From NCBI RefSeq assembly GCF_006547145.1, contig NZ_CP041244.1, forward strand, positions 2,046,001 to 2,110,000: a DNA stretch of 64,000 nt. The letters run 5' to 3'. How positions within the stretch are numbered: the first letter of the stretch is position 1; each line of letters starts with the position of its first letter. Shown here one piece after another: positions 30,419 through 39,523 of this stretch. The translations under genes and the position numbers were made by a program. Source of the stretch: Actinomadura sp. WMMA1423. GTDB taxonomy: Bacteria; Actinomycetota; Actinomycetes; Streptosporangiales; Streptosporangiaceae. The notes below the pieces were generated by a model. The model saw only the letters and a program-made list of their open reading frames with translations, made no database searches and had not been told where the DNA came from.

Positions 30419-31290
30419 ACCTCGCGCGTCGCCGTCGACTTGTTGAACGTGATGAAGTGGATCCCCGGCGCGCCCTGGTCGAGCAGCTCGCCGCACAGCT
30501 CGGCGGCGTGCTCGATGCCGAGCCGGCGGACGGCCTCCGGGTCGCCCGCGACGGCCTCGAACCGGGCCCGCACCTCGGGCGGGAACGGCGCGCCCGACAG
30601 CTGCTCGGACCGCTCGATCGTGCTGAGCTGGGTGACCGGCATGATGCCCGGCAGGATCGGCACGTCGCCGCCGGCGGCGTCGACGCGGTCGCGCAGCCGG
30701 AAGTAGTCCTCGGCGCGGAAGAACATCTGGGTGATCGCGTAGTCGGCGCCGGCCCGGCACTTGTCCACGAAGTGGCGGGTGTCGCTCTCGATGTCGGGCG
30801 AGCGCGGGTGCTTGTAGGGGAACGCGGCGACGCCGACGCTGAAGTCGCCGTAGGAGCGGATCATCCGGACGAGGTCGGCGGCGTACTCGACGCCTTCCGG
30901 GTGCTTGACCCAGTCCCCCATCGGGTCGCCGGGCGGGTCGCCGCGCAGCGCGAGGACGTTGCGGACGCCGGCGGCGGCGAACCGGCCGACCAGGTTGCGC
31001 AGCTCCGCCTGCGAGTGGTTCACGGCGGTGAAGTGCGCGACCGGGGTGAGGGTGGTGTCGGTGGCGATGCGCTCGACGATGTCGACGGTGGTGTCGCGGG
31101 TGCCGCCGCCCGCGCCGTAGGTCACCGACACGAACGTCGGGTGCAGCGACTCCAGCTCGCGGATCGCGCGCCACAGGTTCCGCGCGCCCTTGTCGGTCTT
31201 GGGCGGGAAGAACTCGAACGAGAACGAGCGCTCGCCGGAGGCGAGCAGTTCTCGGACGGTGGGGGGCCGGTCGGGGCGTACGCGTCGCAT
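30355..31290 (-). CDS. metF: Methylenetetrahydrofolate reductase
   Basis: Reduces 5,10-methylene-THF to 5-methyl-THF for methionine synthesis. The 311-aa flavoprotein begins with RSFSFEFFPPKTDKGARNLW (catalytic Glu in EFFPPK), then HFTAVNHSQAEL, LALRGDPPGDP and ITQMFFRAEDYF. Its 3' end overlaps the GNAT gene antisense by 64 bp. In mycobacteria a MetF-like gene, a prenyl synthase, Rv2175c and PknL also lie close together, so this block appears conserved. Confidence 0.95.
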   Translation of the reverse strand: MRRVRPDRPPTVRELLASGERSFSFEFFPPKTDKGARNLWRAIRELESLHPTFVSVTYGAGGGTRDTTVDIVERIATDTTLTPVAHFTAVNHSQAELRNLVGRFAAAGVRNVLALRGDPPGDPMGDWVKHPEGVEYAADLVRMIRSYGDFSVGVAAFPYKHPRSPDIESDTRHFVDKCRAGADYAITQMFFRAEDYFRLRDRVDAAGGDVPILPGIMPVTQLSTIERSEQLSGAPFPPEVRARFEAVAGDPEAVRRLGIEHAAELCGELLDQGAPGIHFITFNKSTATREVYSLLDGAGYGARGSVPPITA

Positions 31291-31411
31291 TTCTCAAGCC
31301 TACAGAAGCGCCCTCCGGCGGGACGGGTCCAGGCGGCGGCGCCCCGGCCCGCCGATCCGCGTGATGCTCGCCACACCGGACGGGCCTTATGTCTACATTT
31401 CTTGAGATGCA

Positions 31412-31423
31412 GTGACATGTCAC
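31412..31423. promoter_or_regulatory. Palindrome in the metF / prenyl synthase divergent region
   Basis: GTGACATGTCAC is a perfect 12-bp palindrome centred 122 nt upstream of metF and 48 nt upstream of the prenyl synthase. It could be a shared operator; the regulator is unknown. Confidence 0.35.
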
Positions 31424-31470
31424 GTTCTCGCCTGAGGGTGTAAAAGCGCCCAGCTGGATACGATCACGGC

Positions 31471-32523
31471 ATGTCGACCGCCCAGATCCGCAAGGAGGTC
31501 GACGAGGCGCTGCTGGCCTTCGTCGACCGCCGGCGCCCCGCCCTGCACGCCATCAGCGACGACCTCGAGCCGCTGCTGTCGGCCCTGGACGCCCTTCTCG
31601 GCGGCGGGAAGCGGCTCCGTCCCGCCTTCTGCTACTGGGGGTGGCGCGCGGCGGGCGGCGAGGACGGCCCCGGCATCGTGGCCGCCGCCGCGTCCCTGGA
31701 GCTGCTCCAGGCGAGCGCCCTGGTCCACGACGACGTGATGGACTCCAGCGACACCCGGCGCGGCCAGCCGTCCGCGCACCGGCGGTTCGAGGCCCTGCAC
31801 CGCGCGCACGGGTGGCCCGGCGACGCCGAGTCCTTCGGCGGCGGCGCCGCGATCCTGCTCGGCGACCTGTGCCTGGCCTGGTCGAGCGAGATGTTCGAGA
31901 CCTCGGGGCTGGACGGCGCGAGCAGGCTGCGCGGCCGGGCGGTCTACGACCTGATGCGCACCGAGGTCATGTGCGGCCAGTACCTCGACATGCTGGAGGG
32001 GACGCGCCGCCAGGCGAACGTCGAGACGGCACTGCGCGTGGTGGAGTACAAGAGCGCCAAGTACACGATCGAGCGCCCGCTGCACCTCGGCGCGGCGCTG
32101 GCCGGCGCCCGGCCGGACGTGGCGGCCGCGCTCACCGGCTACGGCCTGCCGCTCGGCATCGCCTTCCAGCTCCGCGACGACGTGCTCGGCGTGTTCGGCG
32201 ACCCGGCCCAGACCGGCAAGCCCGCCGGGGACGACCTGCGCGAGGGCAAGCGGACCGTCCTGGTCGCGCTCACCCTGGAGCGCGCGTCCGCCGCCCAGTC
32301 CGCGGCGCTCGAGCGGCGCCTCGGCGACCCGGCGCTGGACCGCCCCGGCGTCGACGAGCTGCGCGCGATCATCGAGGAGACCGGCGGCCTCGCCGCGTGC
32401 GAGGACATGATCAAGCGCTACCTGGGCGAGGCGGAGCGGGCCCTGGCGGCGGCCCCGATCACCGAGGGGGCCCGGGAGGCGCTGGCGGAGCTCGCGGTGG
32501 CGGCCACCGCGCGCAGCACCTGA
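31471..32523 (+). CDS. Polyprenyl (geranylgeranyl-type) diphosphate synthase
   Basis: Condenses isopentenyl diphosphate with allylic diphosphates. The first Asp-rich motif is ALVHDDVMDSSDTRRG and the second FQLRDDVLGVFGDPAQTGKP, as in short-chain trans-prenyl synthases; GGGKRLRPAF is the substrate-binding basic stretch. At 350 aa it resembles the IdsA/CrtE group. Residues before the first motif (ASLELLQAS) lack bulky aromatics at the floor, which suggests C20 rather than C15 products, but length cannot be fixed from sequence. TACGAT lies 6 nt before the ATG, suggesting a leaderless transcript. Confidence 0.93.
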   Translation: MSTAQIRKEVDEALLAFVDRRRPALHAISDDLEPLLSALDALLGGGKRLRPAFCYWGWRAAGGEDGPGIVAAAASLELLQASALVHDDVMDSSDTRRGQPSAHRRFEALHRAHGWPGDAESFGGGAAILLGDLCLAWSSEMFETSGLDGASRLRGRAVYDLMRTEVMCGQYLDMLEGTRRQANVETALRVVEYKSAKYTIERPLHLGAALAGARPDVAAALTGYGLPLGIAFQLRDDVLGVFGDPAQTGKPAGDDLREGKRTVLVALTLERASAAQSAALERRLGDPALDRPGVDELRAIIEETGGLAACEDMIKRYLGEAERALAAAPITEGAREALAELAVAATARST

Positions 32524-32635
32524 ACCGCCCCGTCACCTGGGCGCCCTCCGCCACCGGCGGTCCCGATGACACGATCCGGCCAAGTTTCCCCGGCGCACTA
32601 GAACTTTCCCACTGATTGGTGGCAGAAATGTCGCC

Positions 32636-33232
32636 ATGTGCGCCGACACCCCAGGAGACCGCGTCCCGCGCGTCGACCCGCTCCCCGAGGAGGAGTGGGA
32701 CGACACGGTCAGGGCCGTGACCGAGACGATCGGTCCGCTGAACGTCATCACCACGCTCGCCCGGCACCCGGAGCTGTTCCGGTCGTGGATCGGGTTCGGC
32801 TCGATGCTGCTGATGAACGGGACGCTGGGCGCCCGCGACCGCGAGCTGGCGATCCTGCGGACGGCGCACCTGCGGTCCTGCGCCTACGAGTGGGACCACC
32901 ACCGGCGGGTCGCGCTGGACGCGGGGCTCACCGAGGACGAGATCGCCGCGCTCCGGCGGGATCCGGGCGGGCACGGCTGGAGCCGCGAGGACCGCATGGT
33001 GCTCGCCGCGGCGGACGAGCTGCACGGGCGCGGCACGATCAGCGACGCGACGTGGACGGAGCTGTCCACGCGCTTCGGGGAGCGCGAGCTGATCGAGCTG
33101 GTGATGCTGATCGGCCATTACCACATGGTTGCCTTCGCGCTGAACTCCCTGCGGGTCCAGAACGAGGACCACGCCCGCGACGAGGGGCCGGGCCGGGACG
33201 AGGGGCAGGGCCGGGACGGGGCGGGCGGATGA
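32636..33232 (+). CDS. Carboxymuconolactone decarboxylase / AhpD-like protein
   Basis: A 198-aa all-helical protein. The AhpD-like core reads RELAILRTAHLRSCAYEWDHHRRVAL: the helix has one Cys and a His pair and lacks the full CxxC peroxidase site. The C-terminal tail is Asp/Gly/Arg-rich and apparently disordered. Its stop overlaps the start of the GH3 gene (ATGA). Without the second Cys an AhpD-type thiol-disulfide role is doubtful; gamma-carboxymuconolactone decarboxylase-like or unknown function is possible. Confidence 0.88.
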   Translation: MCADTPGDRVPRVDPLPEEEWDDTVRAVTETIGPLNVITTLARHPELFRSWIGFGSMLLMNGTLGARDRELAILRTAHLRSCAYEWDHHRRVALDAGLTEDEIAALRRDPGGHGWSREDRMVLAAADELHGRGTISDATWTELSTRFGERELIELVMLIGHYHMVAFALNSLRVQNEDHARDEGPGRDEGQGRDGAGG

Positions 33233-35382
33233 GGCCGGGACGCGGGCTGCCCGCGGCGCTCGCGGTCGCCTCCGCGCTGGCGCTCACGGCGGTCCTCGCC
33301 GGATCCCCGGCGACCGGGGAGGCGCGGGCGGCGGCGGGGCGCTGCGGCGATCCCGCCCGGCGGCCGTGGTGCGACGCCGCGCTGGCGCCCGACCGGCGCG
33401 CGGCGCTGCTGCTGCCGGAGATGACCGCCGACGAGAAGATCGCGATGCTGGCGGCGGACGACCCGTTCGGCGGGCCGCTCGGCGGGTTCTCCGAGGACGC
33501 GCACGCCGACACCGGCGGCGGGATCGACCGGCTCGGCGTCCCGCCGCTGCTCATGGCCGACGGCCCGGCCGGCGTACGGCAGGGCAGGGCGACCGCGCTG
33601 CCCGCGCCGATCGCGCTCGCTGCGGCCTTCGACCCGGGGGCGGCCCGGCTGTACGGCGGGACGGTCGCGTGGGAGGCGAGGCACCGGGGCAACGACCTGG
33701 TCTTCGGCCCGACGGTGGACGTCCTGCGCACCCCCCGCAACGGCCGCACGTTCGAGGGCTTCGGCGAGGACCCCTACCTGTCGGCGACCCTCGCCGTGCC
33801 GTGGATCGAGGGCGCGCAGGCGCGGGGCGTGATGACCTCGGTCAAGCACATGGCCGTCTACACGCAGGAGACCGACCGGCTGTCGCTGACCATGAACGTC
33901 GACCCGCGCACGCTCCGCGAGATCTACCTGCCGCCGTTCGAGGCCGCGGTGAAGGACGCGGGCGCCGCGACGGTGATGTGCGGGTTCGGCAGGCTGAACG
34001 GCCGGTGGGCGTGCCAGGACGGCGCCGTGCTCAACGGGATCCTGCGGTCGGAGTGGGGGTTCACGGGGTTCGTCCCGTCCGACCACACCGCCGCGCAGGA
34101 CACCGCCGGCGCCGCCAACGGCGGCCTCGACATGGAACTGCCGGTGGGCAGGAGGTACAACGCGTTCCTGCTGAAGACGGCCGTCGCGCAGAAGAAGGTC
34201 GCGCAGGCGACGATCGACGCGCACGTGCGCAACATCCTGCGGACGATGTTCAGGTTCGGGCTGTTCGACCGCCAGGCGTACCCCAACGACCTCACCCGGA
34301 TCGACCGGACGGCGAGCCGGAACGCGGCCCGGACCATCGAGGAGGGCGGGATCACGCTGCTGAAGAACGACGGCGTCCTGCCGCTCACGGCCCCGAGGTC
34401 GATCGCGCTGATCGGGCGGGCCGCCCGGGAGAGCCCGAGCGGCTTCGGCTCGGCGAAGGTCGTCCCCTTCGCGACCGTGAGCGCGCAGGAGGGCATCGCC
34501 CGCCGCGCCGGGTCCGGCGCCAGGGTCGCCTACCACGACGGCGACGACCACAGGGGCGCCGCCGAGACGGCCCGCGGCGCGGACCTCGCCATCGTGTTCG
34601 CGACCGACAGCCAGGGCGAGTTCTTCGACAAGTCGTGCCTGACGCTGCGGTGCGGCGAGCCGCTCAGGGGCGACCAGGACGGGCTGATCTCGGAGGTCGC
34701 CAAGGCCAACCCCAACACGATCGTCGTACTGAACACCGGCGGACCTGTCCTCACGCCCTGGGCCGGGCAGGTGAGGGGCATCGTCGAGGCCTGGTATCCG
34801 GGCCAGGAGGCGGGAGACGCCCTGGCGCGCGTCCTGTACGGTGACGTGGACCCCGGTGGACGCCTTCCCGTGACGTTCCCCGTCGGCGAGAACGACGCGC
34901 CCGCGTCCGGGAACCCGGCGCAGTATCCCGGCCTCGGCAAGAGCACCACGTTCTCCGAGGGCGTCATGGTCGGCTACCGGCACTACGACGCGAAGGGGAT
35001 CGCGCCCCGGTTCCCGTTCGGGCACGGCTTGTCCTACACCACGTTCGGCTACAGCGGGCTCGTCGTGACCTCCAAGGCCGTGCAGGTGACCGTCACCAAC
35101 ACCGGGCGGCGCCCGGGTGTGGCCGTGCCGCAGCTCTACATCGGCATGCCGTCCCCGGGGGTGGAGGTCCCGCAGCCGCCCAAGCAGCTCAAGGGGTACG
35201 CCAAGGTCGCCCTCGCGCCCGGGAAGAGCGCGAAGGTGACGTTCCCCCTGTCGCCGCGCTCGCTCGCCTACTGGAACGTGGAGGCGGAGGCGTGGCGGGT
35301 CGCCGCCGGCTGCTACAAGATCATGGTGGGCGACTCGTCCCGGCGGATCGCGCGGAGCGGGACCCTCGGAACGTGCCGCTGA
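33229..35382 (+). CDS. Secreted glycoside hydrolase family 3 (beta-glucosidase-like)
   Basis: The 717-aa protein has an N-terminal Sec signal peptide (basic RPGRG, then a hydrophobic Ala/Leu stretch, cleavage near GEARAAAG). The GH3 N-domain shows LLMADGPAGVRQG, FEGFGEDPYLSATLA and VKHMAVYTQETDR. The nucleophile Asp is expected in GFVPSDHTAAQD, where SDH replaces the common SDW. The GH3 C-domain and a fibronectin-III-like C-terminal domain (from about VQVTVTNTGRRPG) follow. It likely cleaves beta-linked oligosaccharides outside the cell. It is coupled to the preceding AhpD-like gene by a 4-bp overlap. Confidence 0.93.
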   Translation: MRPGRGLPAALAVASALALTAVLAGSPATGEARAAAGRCGDPARRPWCDAALAPDRRAALLLPEMTADEKIAMLAADDPFGGPLGGFSEDAHADTGGGIDRLGVPPLLMADGPAGVRQGRATALPAPIALAAAFDPGAARLYGGTVAWEARHRGNDLVFGPTVDVLRTPRNGRTFEGFGEDPYLSATLAVPWIEGAQARGVMTSVKHMAVYTQETDRLSLTMNVDPRTLREIYLPPFEAAVKDAGAATVMCGFGRLNGRWACQDGAVLNGILRSEWGFTGFVPSDHTAAQDTAGAANGGLDMELPVGRRYNAFLLKTAVAQKKVAQATIDAHVRNILRTMFRFGLFDRQAYPNDLTRIDRTASRNAARTIEEGGITLLKNDGVLPLTAPRSIALIGRAARESPSGFGSAKVVPFATVSAQEGIARRAGSGARVAYHDGDDHRGAAETARGADLAIVFATDSQGEFFDKSCLTLRCGEPLRGDQDGLISEVAKANPNTIVVLNTGGPVLTPWAGQVRGIVEAWYPGQEAGDALARVLYGDVDPGGRLPVTFPVGENDAPASGNPAQYPGLGKSTTFSEGVMVGYRHYDAKGIAPRFPFGHGLSYTTFGYSGLVVTSKAVQVTVTNTGRRPGVAVPQLYIGMPSPGVEVPQPPKQLKGYAKVALAPGKSAKVTFPLSPRSLAYWNVEAEAWRVAAGCYKIMVGDSSRRIARSGTLGTCR

Positions 35383-35431
35383 CGGCGAAGATCGCCGTTC
35401 CCCTGCCCCGCTCCGCCGTTACGCGGTACAA

Positions 35432-36565
35432 ATGGGGAGATCTTCGTCCGCCCCCGCCGAGTCGGAGTCCCCAGTGCCGCACGACACCTCCCGCGGGAGG
35501 ACGGACCCCCATCCCCCGCGTTCCTCTTCCAGCCGCCCCGGCCGCACCGCGCGCGCCGGGCAGGCCCACGCCGGGCACGCCGGCCGCCCCGCCAAGGGGC
35601 GCCCCGGTCCCGGACGCGGCGCCGCGCGCGCCGCGCACGGCTGCGACCACCGGCCCGACGCCCCGCTCGGGCCCGACGACCCGCGCGGCCTCGGCGACTA
35701 CACGCTGCTCGGACGGCTCGGCGAGGGCGGCCAGGGCGTCGTCTACCTCGGCCGGGACGGCGACGGCGAGCTGGTCACCGTCAAGCTGCTGCGCGGCGGC
35801 GTGGCGGCCGGGCAGCGGGCGCGCAGCCGCTTCGTCAAGGAGGCGGACGCGGCCCTGCGGGTGTCCGGGCGCCACACCGCCCGCGTCCTGGACGCCGACA
35901 TGACCGGCGACCGCCCCTACATCGTCAGCGAGTTCGTCGAGGGGCCCTCGCTCCAGGACGTCGTCGCCGACCGCGGCCCGCTCAGCCCGCCGCGGCTCCG
36001 CAAGCTCGCGCTGCGGACCGCCGCCGCGCTGGCCGCGATCCACCGCGCCGGGATCGTGCACCGCGACTTCAAGCCCGGGAACGTGCTGCTCGGCCCGGAC
36101 GGCGCCAAGGTCATCGACTTCGGCATCGCCCGCACCGCCGACGCGACCCCGCTGACCACCGGCCCGGTGGGGACGCCCGCCTACATGGCGCCCGAGCAGA
36201 TCGAGGACGAGCCGGTCGGGCCGCCCGCCGACGTGTTCGCGTGGGGCGCCGCGATGGTGTTCGCCGCCACGGGGCGCCCGCCGTTCGGAACCGGGCCGAG
36301 CGCGGCCGTCATGCGGCGCGTGACCTCGCGCAGGCCCGACCTCGGCGACATGGAGGAGGGCCCCCTGCGCGAGCTCGCGGCCCGCTGCCTGGACAAAAAC
36401 CCGGCCGCGCGCCCGACCGCGTCGCAGATCGTCCGGGCGCTGCGCGAGGGGCAGGCCCCGGCGCCGAAGCCGCGCCCGACGCGGATCCCGCACTACCGGT
36501 GGCGGATGATGGTCGCGCTCGGCGCGGTCGTGGCCGCCGGGTTCCTCCTCGGCGTCCTGGTCTGA
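35432..36565 (+). CDS. Membrane-anchored Ser/Thr protein kinase
   Basis: The kinase domain occupies about residues 88-335: G-loop LGEGGQGVVYLG, Lys in VTVKLL, the catalytic loop HRDFKPGNVLL, DFG in VIDFGIART, and APE in MAPEQIED. A single membrane span closes the chain (residues 357-376), with essentially no extracellular domain. The first 85 residues are Arg/Pro/His-rich and low-complexity. A GTG 15 codons downstream is an alternative start. The short extracellular tail means that its signal is probably cytoplasmic or delivered by a partner. Confidence 0.92.
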   Translation: MGRSSSAPAESESPVPHDTSRGRTDPHPPRSSSSRPGRTARAGQAHAGHAGRPAKGRPGPGRGAARAAHGCDHRPDAPLGPDDPRGLGDYTLLGRLGEGGQGVVYLGRDGDGELVTVKLLRGGVAAGQRARSRFVKEADAALRVSGRHTARVLDADMTGDRPYIVSEFVEGPSLQDVVADRGPLSPPRLRKLALRTAAALAAIHRAGIVHRDFKPGNVLLGPDGAKVIDFGIARTADATPLTTGPVGTPAYMAPEQIEDEPVGPPADVFAWGAAMVFAATGRPPFGTGPSAAVMRRVTSRRPDLGDMEEGPLRELAARCLDKNPAARPTASQIVRALREGQAPAPKPRPTRIPHYRWRMMVALGAVVAAGFLLGVLV

Positions 36566-36590
36566 CCGGCCCGGCCGGGCCGGCCCGCCG

Positions 36591-36758
36591 TCACCAGTGC
36601 GGCGGGCGGTCCTCCAGGAGGCGGGAGTCGTCGTCGCCGGAGCGCCACTCGCCCCACCCGGTGTCGGTGTCGTCGGACGTCTGGTCCGGGAGGATCTCCA
36701 GGTCGTCGTCCAGGTCCACCGGGCGGTCGTCGTCGGGTCCCACGCTCATGATCCCCAT
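36591..36758 (-). CDS. Small acidic conserved protein ending PPHW
   Basis: A 55-codon frame reading leftward, rich in Asp and Glu, with [10 protein letters not shown] in the centre and ending [10 protein letters not shown] have seen the same GWGE plus RPPHW pattern in short actinobacterial hypotheticals, so I judge it real despite the small size. A second ATG at 36749 is possible; neither has a strong ribosome binding site. It lies 70 nt after thiE in the same direction. The pI would be very low; no function is known. Confidence 0.65.
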   Translation of the reverse strand: MGIMSVGPDDDRPVDLDDDLEILPDQTSDDTDTGWGEWRSGDDDSRLLEDRPPHW

Positions 36759-36828
36759 TGTCGGTGATCGGACCGGGGCCCCGCACCGTGATCCGCGTCA
36801 AATCGCGCGGATCGCTCATCTGTCCGGT

Positions 36829-37515
36829 TCAGGCCGTGCCGAGGGGGCGGGCGGCCAGCCGGCGCGCGAACTCCGCCGCGGCGGCGCCCGGGTCGCCTGC
36901 CTCGGTGAGCGCCCGGACCACCACGACGCGCTCCGCGCCCGCGGCGAGGACCTCGTCGAGGTTGCCGAGGTCGATGCCGCCGATCGCGAACCACGGCCGC
37001 GCGACGCGGTGCGCCGCGACGTACTCCAGCAGCTTGGGCCCCGGCGCGGGCCGGCCGGGCTTGGTCGGCGTCGGCCACACCGGCCCCGCGCAGAAGTAGT
37101 CGGCGCCGGGCTCGGCGGCCGCCGCCGACGCCTGCTCCCCGGAGTGCGTGGAGCGGCCGATCAGCATGTCGCCGCCGACGATCTCGCGCGCGGCGGGCAC
37201 GGGCAGGTCGTCCTGGCCGAGGTGCAGCACGTCCGCCCCGACGGCGCGGGCGATGTCGGCGCGGTCGTTGACGGCCAGCAGCGCCCCGTGCCGCTCGCAC
37301 GCCGCGCGGAACACCTCCAGGTGGGCCGTCTCCTGCCGGGCCTCCAGGCCCTTCTGGCGGAGCTGGACGATGTCGACGCCGTTCGCGAGCACGGCGTCGA
37401 GGAAGTCGGGCAGGTCCCCTTGGCGCTCCCGCGCGTCCGTGCACAGGTAGAGGCGGGAGCGGCTGAGACGGGCGCGCAGCGCGACGGCGCGCTCGGTGGG
37501 GAGGTGCCTGGACAC
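36829..37515 (-). CDS. thiE: Thiamine-phosphate synthase
   Basis: Joins HMP diphosphate with the thiazole phosphate to give thiamine phosphate. The 228-aa TIM barrel has [47 protein letters not shown] and [10 protein letters not shown], all typical. Start is GTG 37515 with GGAAAGGACG upstream. Unlike thiOSG nearby, I see no TPP riboswitch in the short leader of this gene. Confidence 0.95.
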   Translation of the reverse strand: MSRHLPTERAVALRARLSRSRLYLCTDARERQGDLPDFLDAVLANGVDIVQLRQKGLEARQETAHLEVFRAACERHGALLAVNDRADIARAVGADVLHLGQDDLPVPAAREIVGGDMLIGRSTHSGEQASAAAAEPGADYFCAGPVWPTPTKPGRPAPGPKLLEYVAAHRVARPWFAIGGIDLGNLDEVLAAGAERVVVVRALTEAGDPGAAAAEFARRLAARPLGTA

Positions 37516-37622
37516 GGCCGGGGAACGTCCTTTCCACAGATGATCATGGGATCGCGCGCGTGTCGTCCACCGCGCGCGACCCCGCGATCGTGTCACGTGC
37601 GTCGTCCGGCGCCGGAGGCGGC

Positions 37623-38006
37623 CTAGAAGGCGAGCGCCTGGGCCCTCCGGCGGACCTCGGTCCCCCGGTTCTCGGTGAGCGCCTCCACCGGCGTCCCCGG
37701 CAGGGTGTCGTCGGCCGTGAACAGCCACCGGATCGTCTCGACGTCGTCGAAGCCGGCGTCCGACAGGAGCGTCAGCGTGCCGGGCAGACCCTTGATGACC
37801 TGACCGCCTGAGATGAAGGCCGCGGGCACCATCGGCTCCCCGCCCCGCCGCACCGCGAGGATGCGGTGCTCGTGGATGAGCTGCTTGATCCGGTTGGGCT
37901 TGATCCCGAGCCTGTCGGCGGTCTCCTTGAGCGTGAGCCACTCGCCGGCCAGAGCGTCGGTGCGGGGGTCCAGTGCGCTGTCAACGGTTGCGTGCATCTG
38001 CGTCAC
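37623..38006 (-). CDS. Rv2175c-type winged helix DNA-binding protein
   Basis: The 127-aa protein has an N-terminal helix-turn-helix ([23 protein letters not shown]) followed by a winged segment and a C-terminal alpha-helical part with [18 protein letters not shown]. This is the pattern of M. tuberculosis Rv2175c, a DNA-binding substrate of kinase PknL. N-terminal Thr residues are present (TQMHATVDS), one of which is phosphorylated in Rv2175c. A PASTA kinase gene lies about 5 kb to the right, consistent with a kinase-regulator pair. Confidence 0.9.
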   Translation of the reverse strand: MTQMHATVDSALDPRTDALAGEWLTLKETADRLGIKPNRIKQLIHEHRILAVRRGGEPMVPAAFISGGQVIKGLPGTLTLLSDAGFDDVETIRWLFTADDTLPGTPVEALTENRGTEVRRRAQALAF

Positions 38007-38075
38007 GCCCCCTTGCTACCACGCCTTCGGAAGAATCAAACCCGCCGCGCAGCCGTTACCGGTCCCCGCCGCTCG

Positions 38076-39296
38076 CTATCCGCGAACGGCCTGCCGGACG
38101 GGCACGTCCGGATCGGCGATCGCCTCCGGATCCACCGGCGTCCCCGCCGCGATCACCCGGCGCGCCTGCACCAGGTCGCGGGGCCGGTCGACGGTCAGGA
38201 CCGCGTCGAGCCGGTCGCCGGTCAGCCACGCCACCGCCCACTTGCGGCCGGACGGGTCGCCCCGGCGCACGAGCCGCTCGGACGCCGAGTGGTCGCCCGC
38301 GTACTGGACCATGCGCCCGAACTGCTCCGACCAGAAGTACGGGGCGGCGTCGTAGGCGGCGGCGTCCTGGCCGAGGAGCGCCGCGGCGGCGGTCTCGGGG
38401 GCGTTCAGGGCGGTGTCCCAGTGCTCGACGAGGAGCCGCCGCCCGTACCGGTGCGACCACCAGGCGGCGCAGTCGCCGACCGCGACGACGTCCGGGCGCG
38501 GCGAGCCGGGGGGCTCGTCGCCCGTGCAGGCCCGGAACGAGGCGTCGGTGACGACGCCGCGCTCCAGCAGCAGCCCCGAGCCCTCCAGCCACGACAGGAC
38601 GGGCCGGACCCCGATGCCCACGACCACCTCGTCGGCGTCGATCCGGCCGCCCCCGGCGAGGTCCAGGCCGCCGCCCCGCACCTCCGCGACCTTGACGCCG
38701 GTGCGCAGCTCGACCCCGGCCTCGGCGTACCAGGGGGCGGTGAGCGCGCCGACCTCCGGGCCGATCGCGCCGGCCAGCGGGGTGTCGGCCGCCTCCACGA
38801 CCGTGACCGCGCAGCCCTTGCGGGCGGCGGTGGTGGCGACCTCGGCGCCGATCCAGCCCGCGCCGACGATCACGATGCGGGCGCCCGGGGTGAGCCGGGC
38901 GCGCAGGTCGCGGGCCTCGTCGATGGTGCGCAGCACGTGCTGCCGCCCGTCCCCCGGCAGGGTGACCGGGGCGGCGCCGGTCGCGACCACCAGCCCGTCG
39001 AAGGGGAGGACGCCCGCCGTCGAGGCCACCGTTCCGCCGCGTCCGGGCTCGTCGAGCCGGAGTCCGGTGGCGCGCTCGCCGAGCAGCAGCTCGCAGCGCA
39101 GCGCCTCCCAGTCGGCGTCGACGGTCGTGTCGTCCGACTCGCCCGCGAGGACGGCCTTCGACAGCGGCGGCCGGTCGTAGGGCCGGTGCCGCTCCGCCGA
39201 CAGGAGGGTCAGCGCGCCCTCGTACCCCTTGCTCCGCAGGGCCTCGACGGCGCGCACGCCGGCCAGCCCGCCACCCACGACGATGACCCTCTCCAT
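38076..39296 (-). CDS. FAD-dependent NAD(P)H oxidoreductase (ferredoxin/rubredoxin reductase-like)
   Basis: The 406-aa protein has a Rossmann FAD motif at the very start (VIVVGGGLAGVRAVEALR), a second dinucleotide motif (IVIVGAGWIGAEVATTAARKG), and a closing FAD motif VVAVGDCAAWW. This is the layout of putidaredoxin-type reductases, with a C-terminal reductase domain. It could feed electrons to the P450 elsewhere in the window, but is 14 kb away and separated by unrelated genes, so that is speculation. It diverges from thiO. Confidence 0.92.
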   Translation of the reverse strand: MERVIVVGGGLAGVRAVEALRSKGYEGALTLLSAERHRPYDRPPLSKAVLAGESDDTTVDADWEALRCELLLGERATGLRLDEPGRGGTVASTAGVLPFDGLVVATGAAPVTLPGDGRQHVLRTIDEARDLRARLTPGARIVIVGAGWIGAEVATTAARKGCAVTVVEAADTPLAGAIGPEVGALTAPWYAEAGVELRTGVKVAEVRGGGLDLAGGGRIDADEVVVGIGVRPVLSWLEGSGLLLERGVVTDASFRACTGDEPPGSPRPDVVAVGDCAAWWSHRYGRRLLVEHWDTALNAPETAAAALLGQDAAAYDAAPYFWSEQFGRMVQYAGDHSASERLVRRGDPSGRKWAVAWLTGDRLDAVLTVDRPRDLVQARRVIAAGTPVDPEAIADPDVPVRQAVRG

Positions 39297-39400
39297 GGAA
39301 GGCCACACTAACGGGGCGCGATCCGCGGGCGGACAGGCGGGTGGACAGGTGTCCAGCCGTTCGTCCCGTTCGCCGAGGTCGTATGGTGGGGCGAGAGCAC

Positions 39401-39430
39401 AGCGCAGAACAGCACAGAACAGCACAGAGC
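39401..39430 (+). repeat. 10-bp tandem repeats preceding the TPP riboswitch
   Basis: Three near-identical decamers follow one another: AGCGCAGAAC, AGCACAGAAC, AGCACAGAGC. They lie between a candidate -10 (TATGGT at 39382-39387) and the riboswitch, and so would be in the 5' leader RNA. They are unstructured and purine-rich and may influence riboswitch folding. Confidence 0.7.
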
Positions 39431-39519
39431 GCGGGAGTCCGGTTCGACCGGGCTGAGAGGGCGGCTGAACGGGCCGCCGACCGCCACGACCTGATCCGGA
39501 TCATGCCGGCGAAGGGAGC
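39428..39519 (+). promoter_or_regulatory. TPP riboswitch (THI element)
   Basis: Conserved TPP aptamer blocks are visible: GGGCTGAGAGGGCGG (with CTGAGA at 39453-39458) and ACCTGATCCGG, then TCATGCCGGCGAAGGGA. The final AAGGGA is also the ribosome binding site of thiO. TPP binding would therefore close the P1 stem over it and block translation of thiO-thiS-thiG. Confidence 0.93.
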
Positions 39520-39523
39520 GCGC

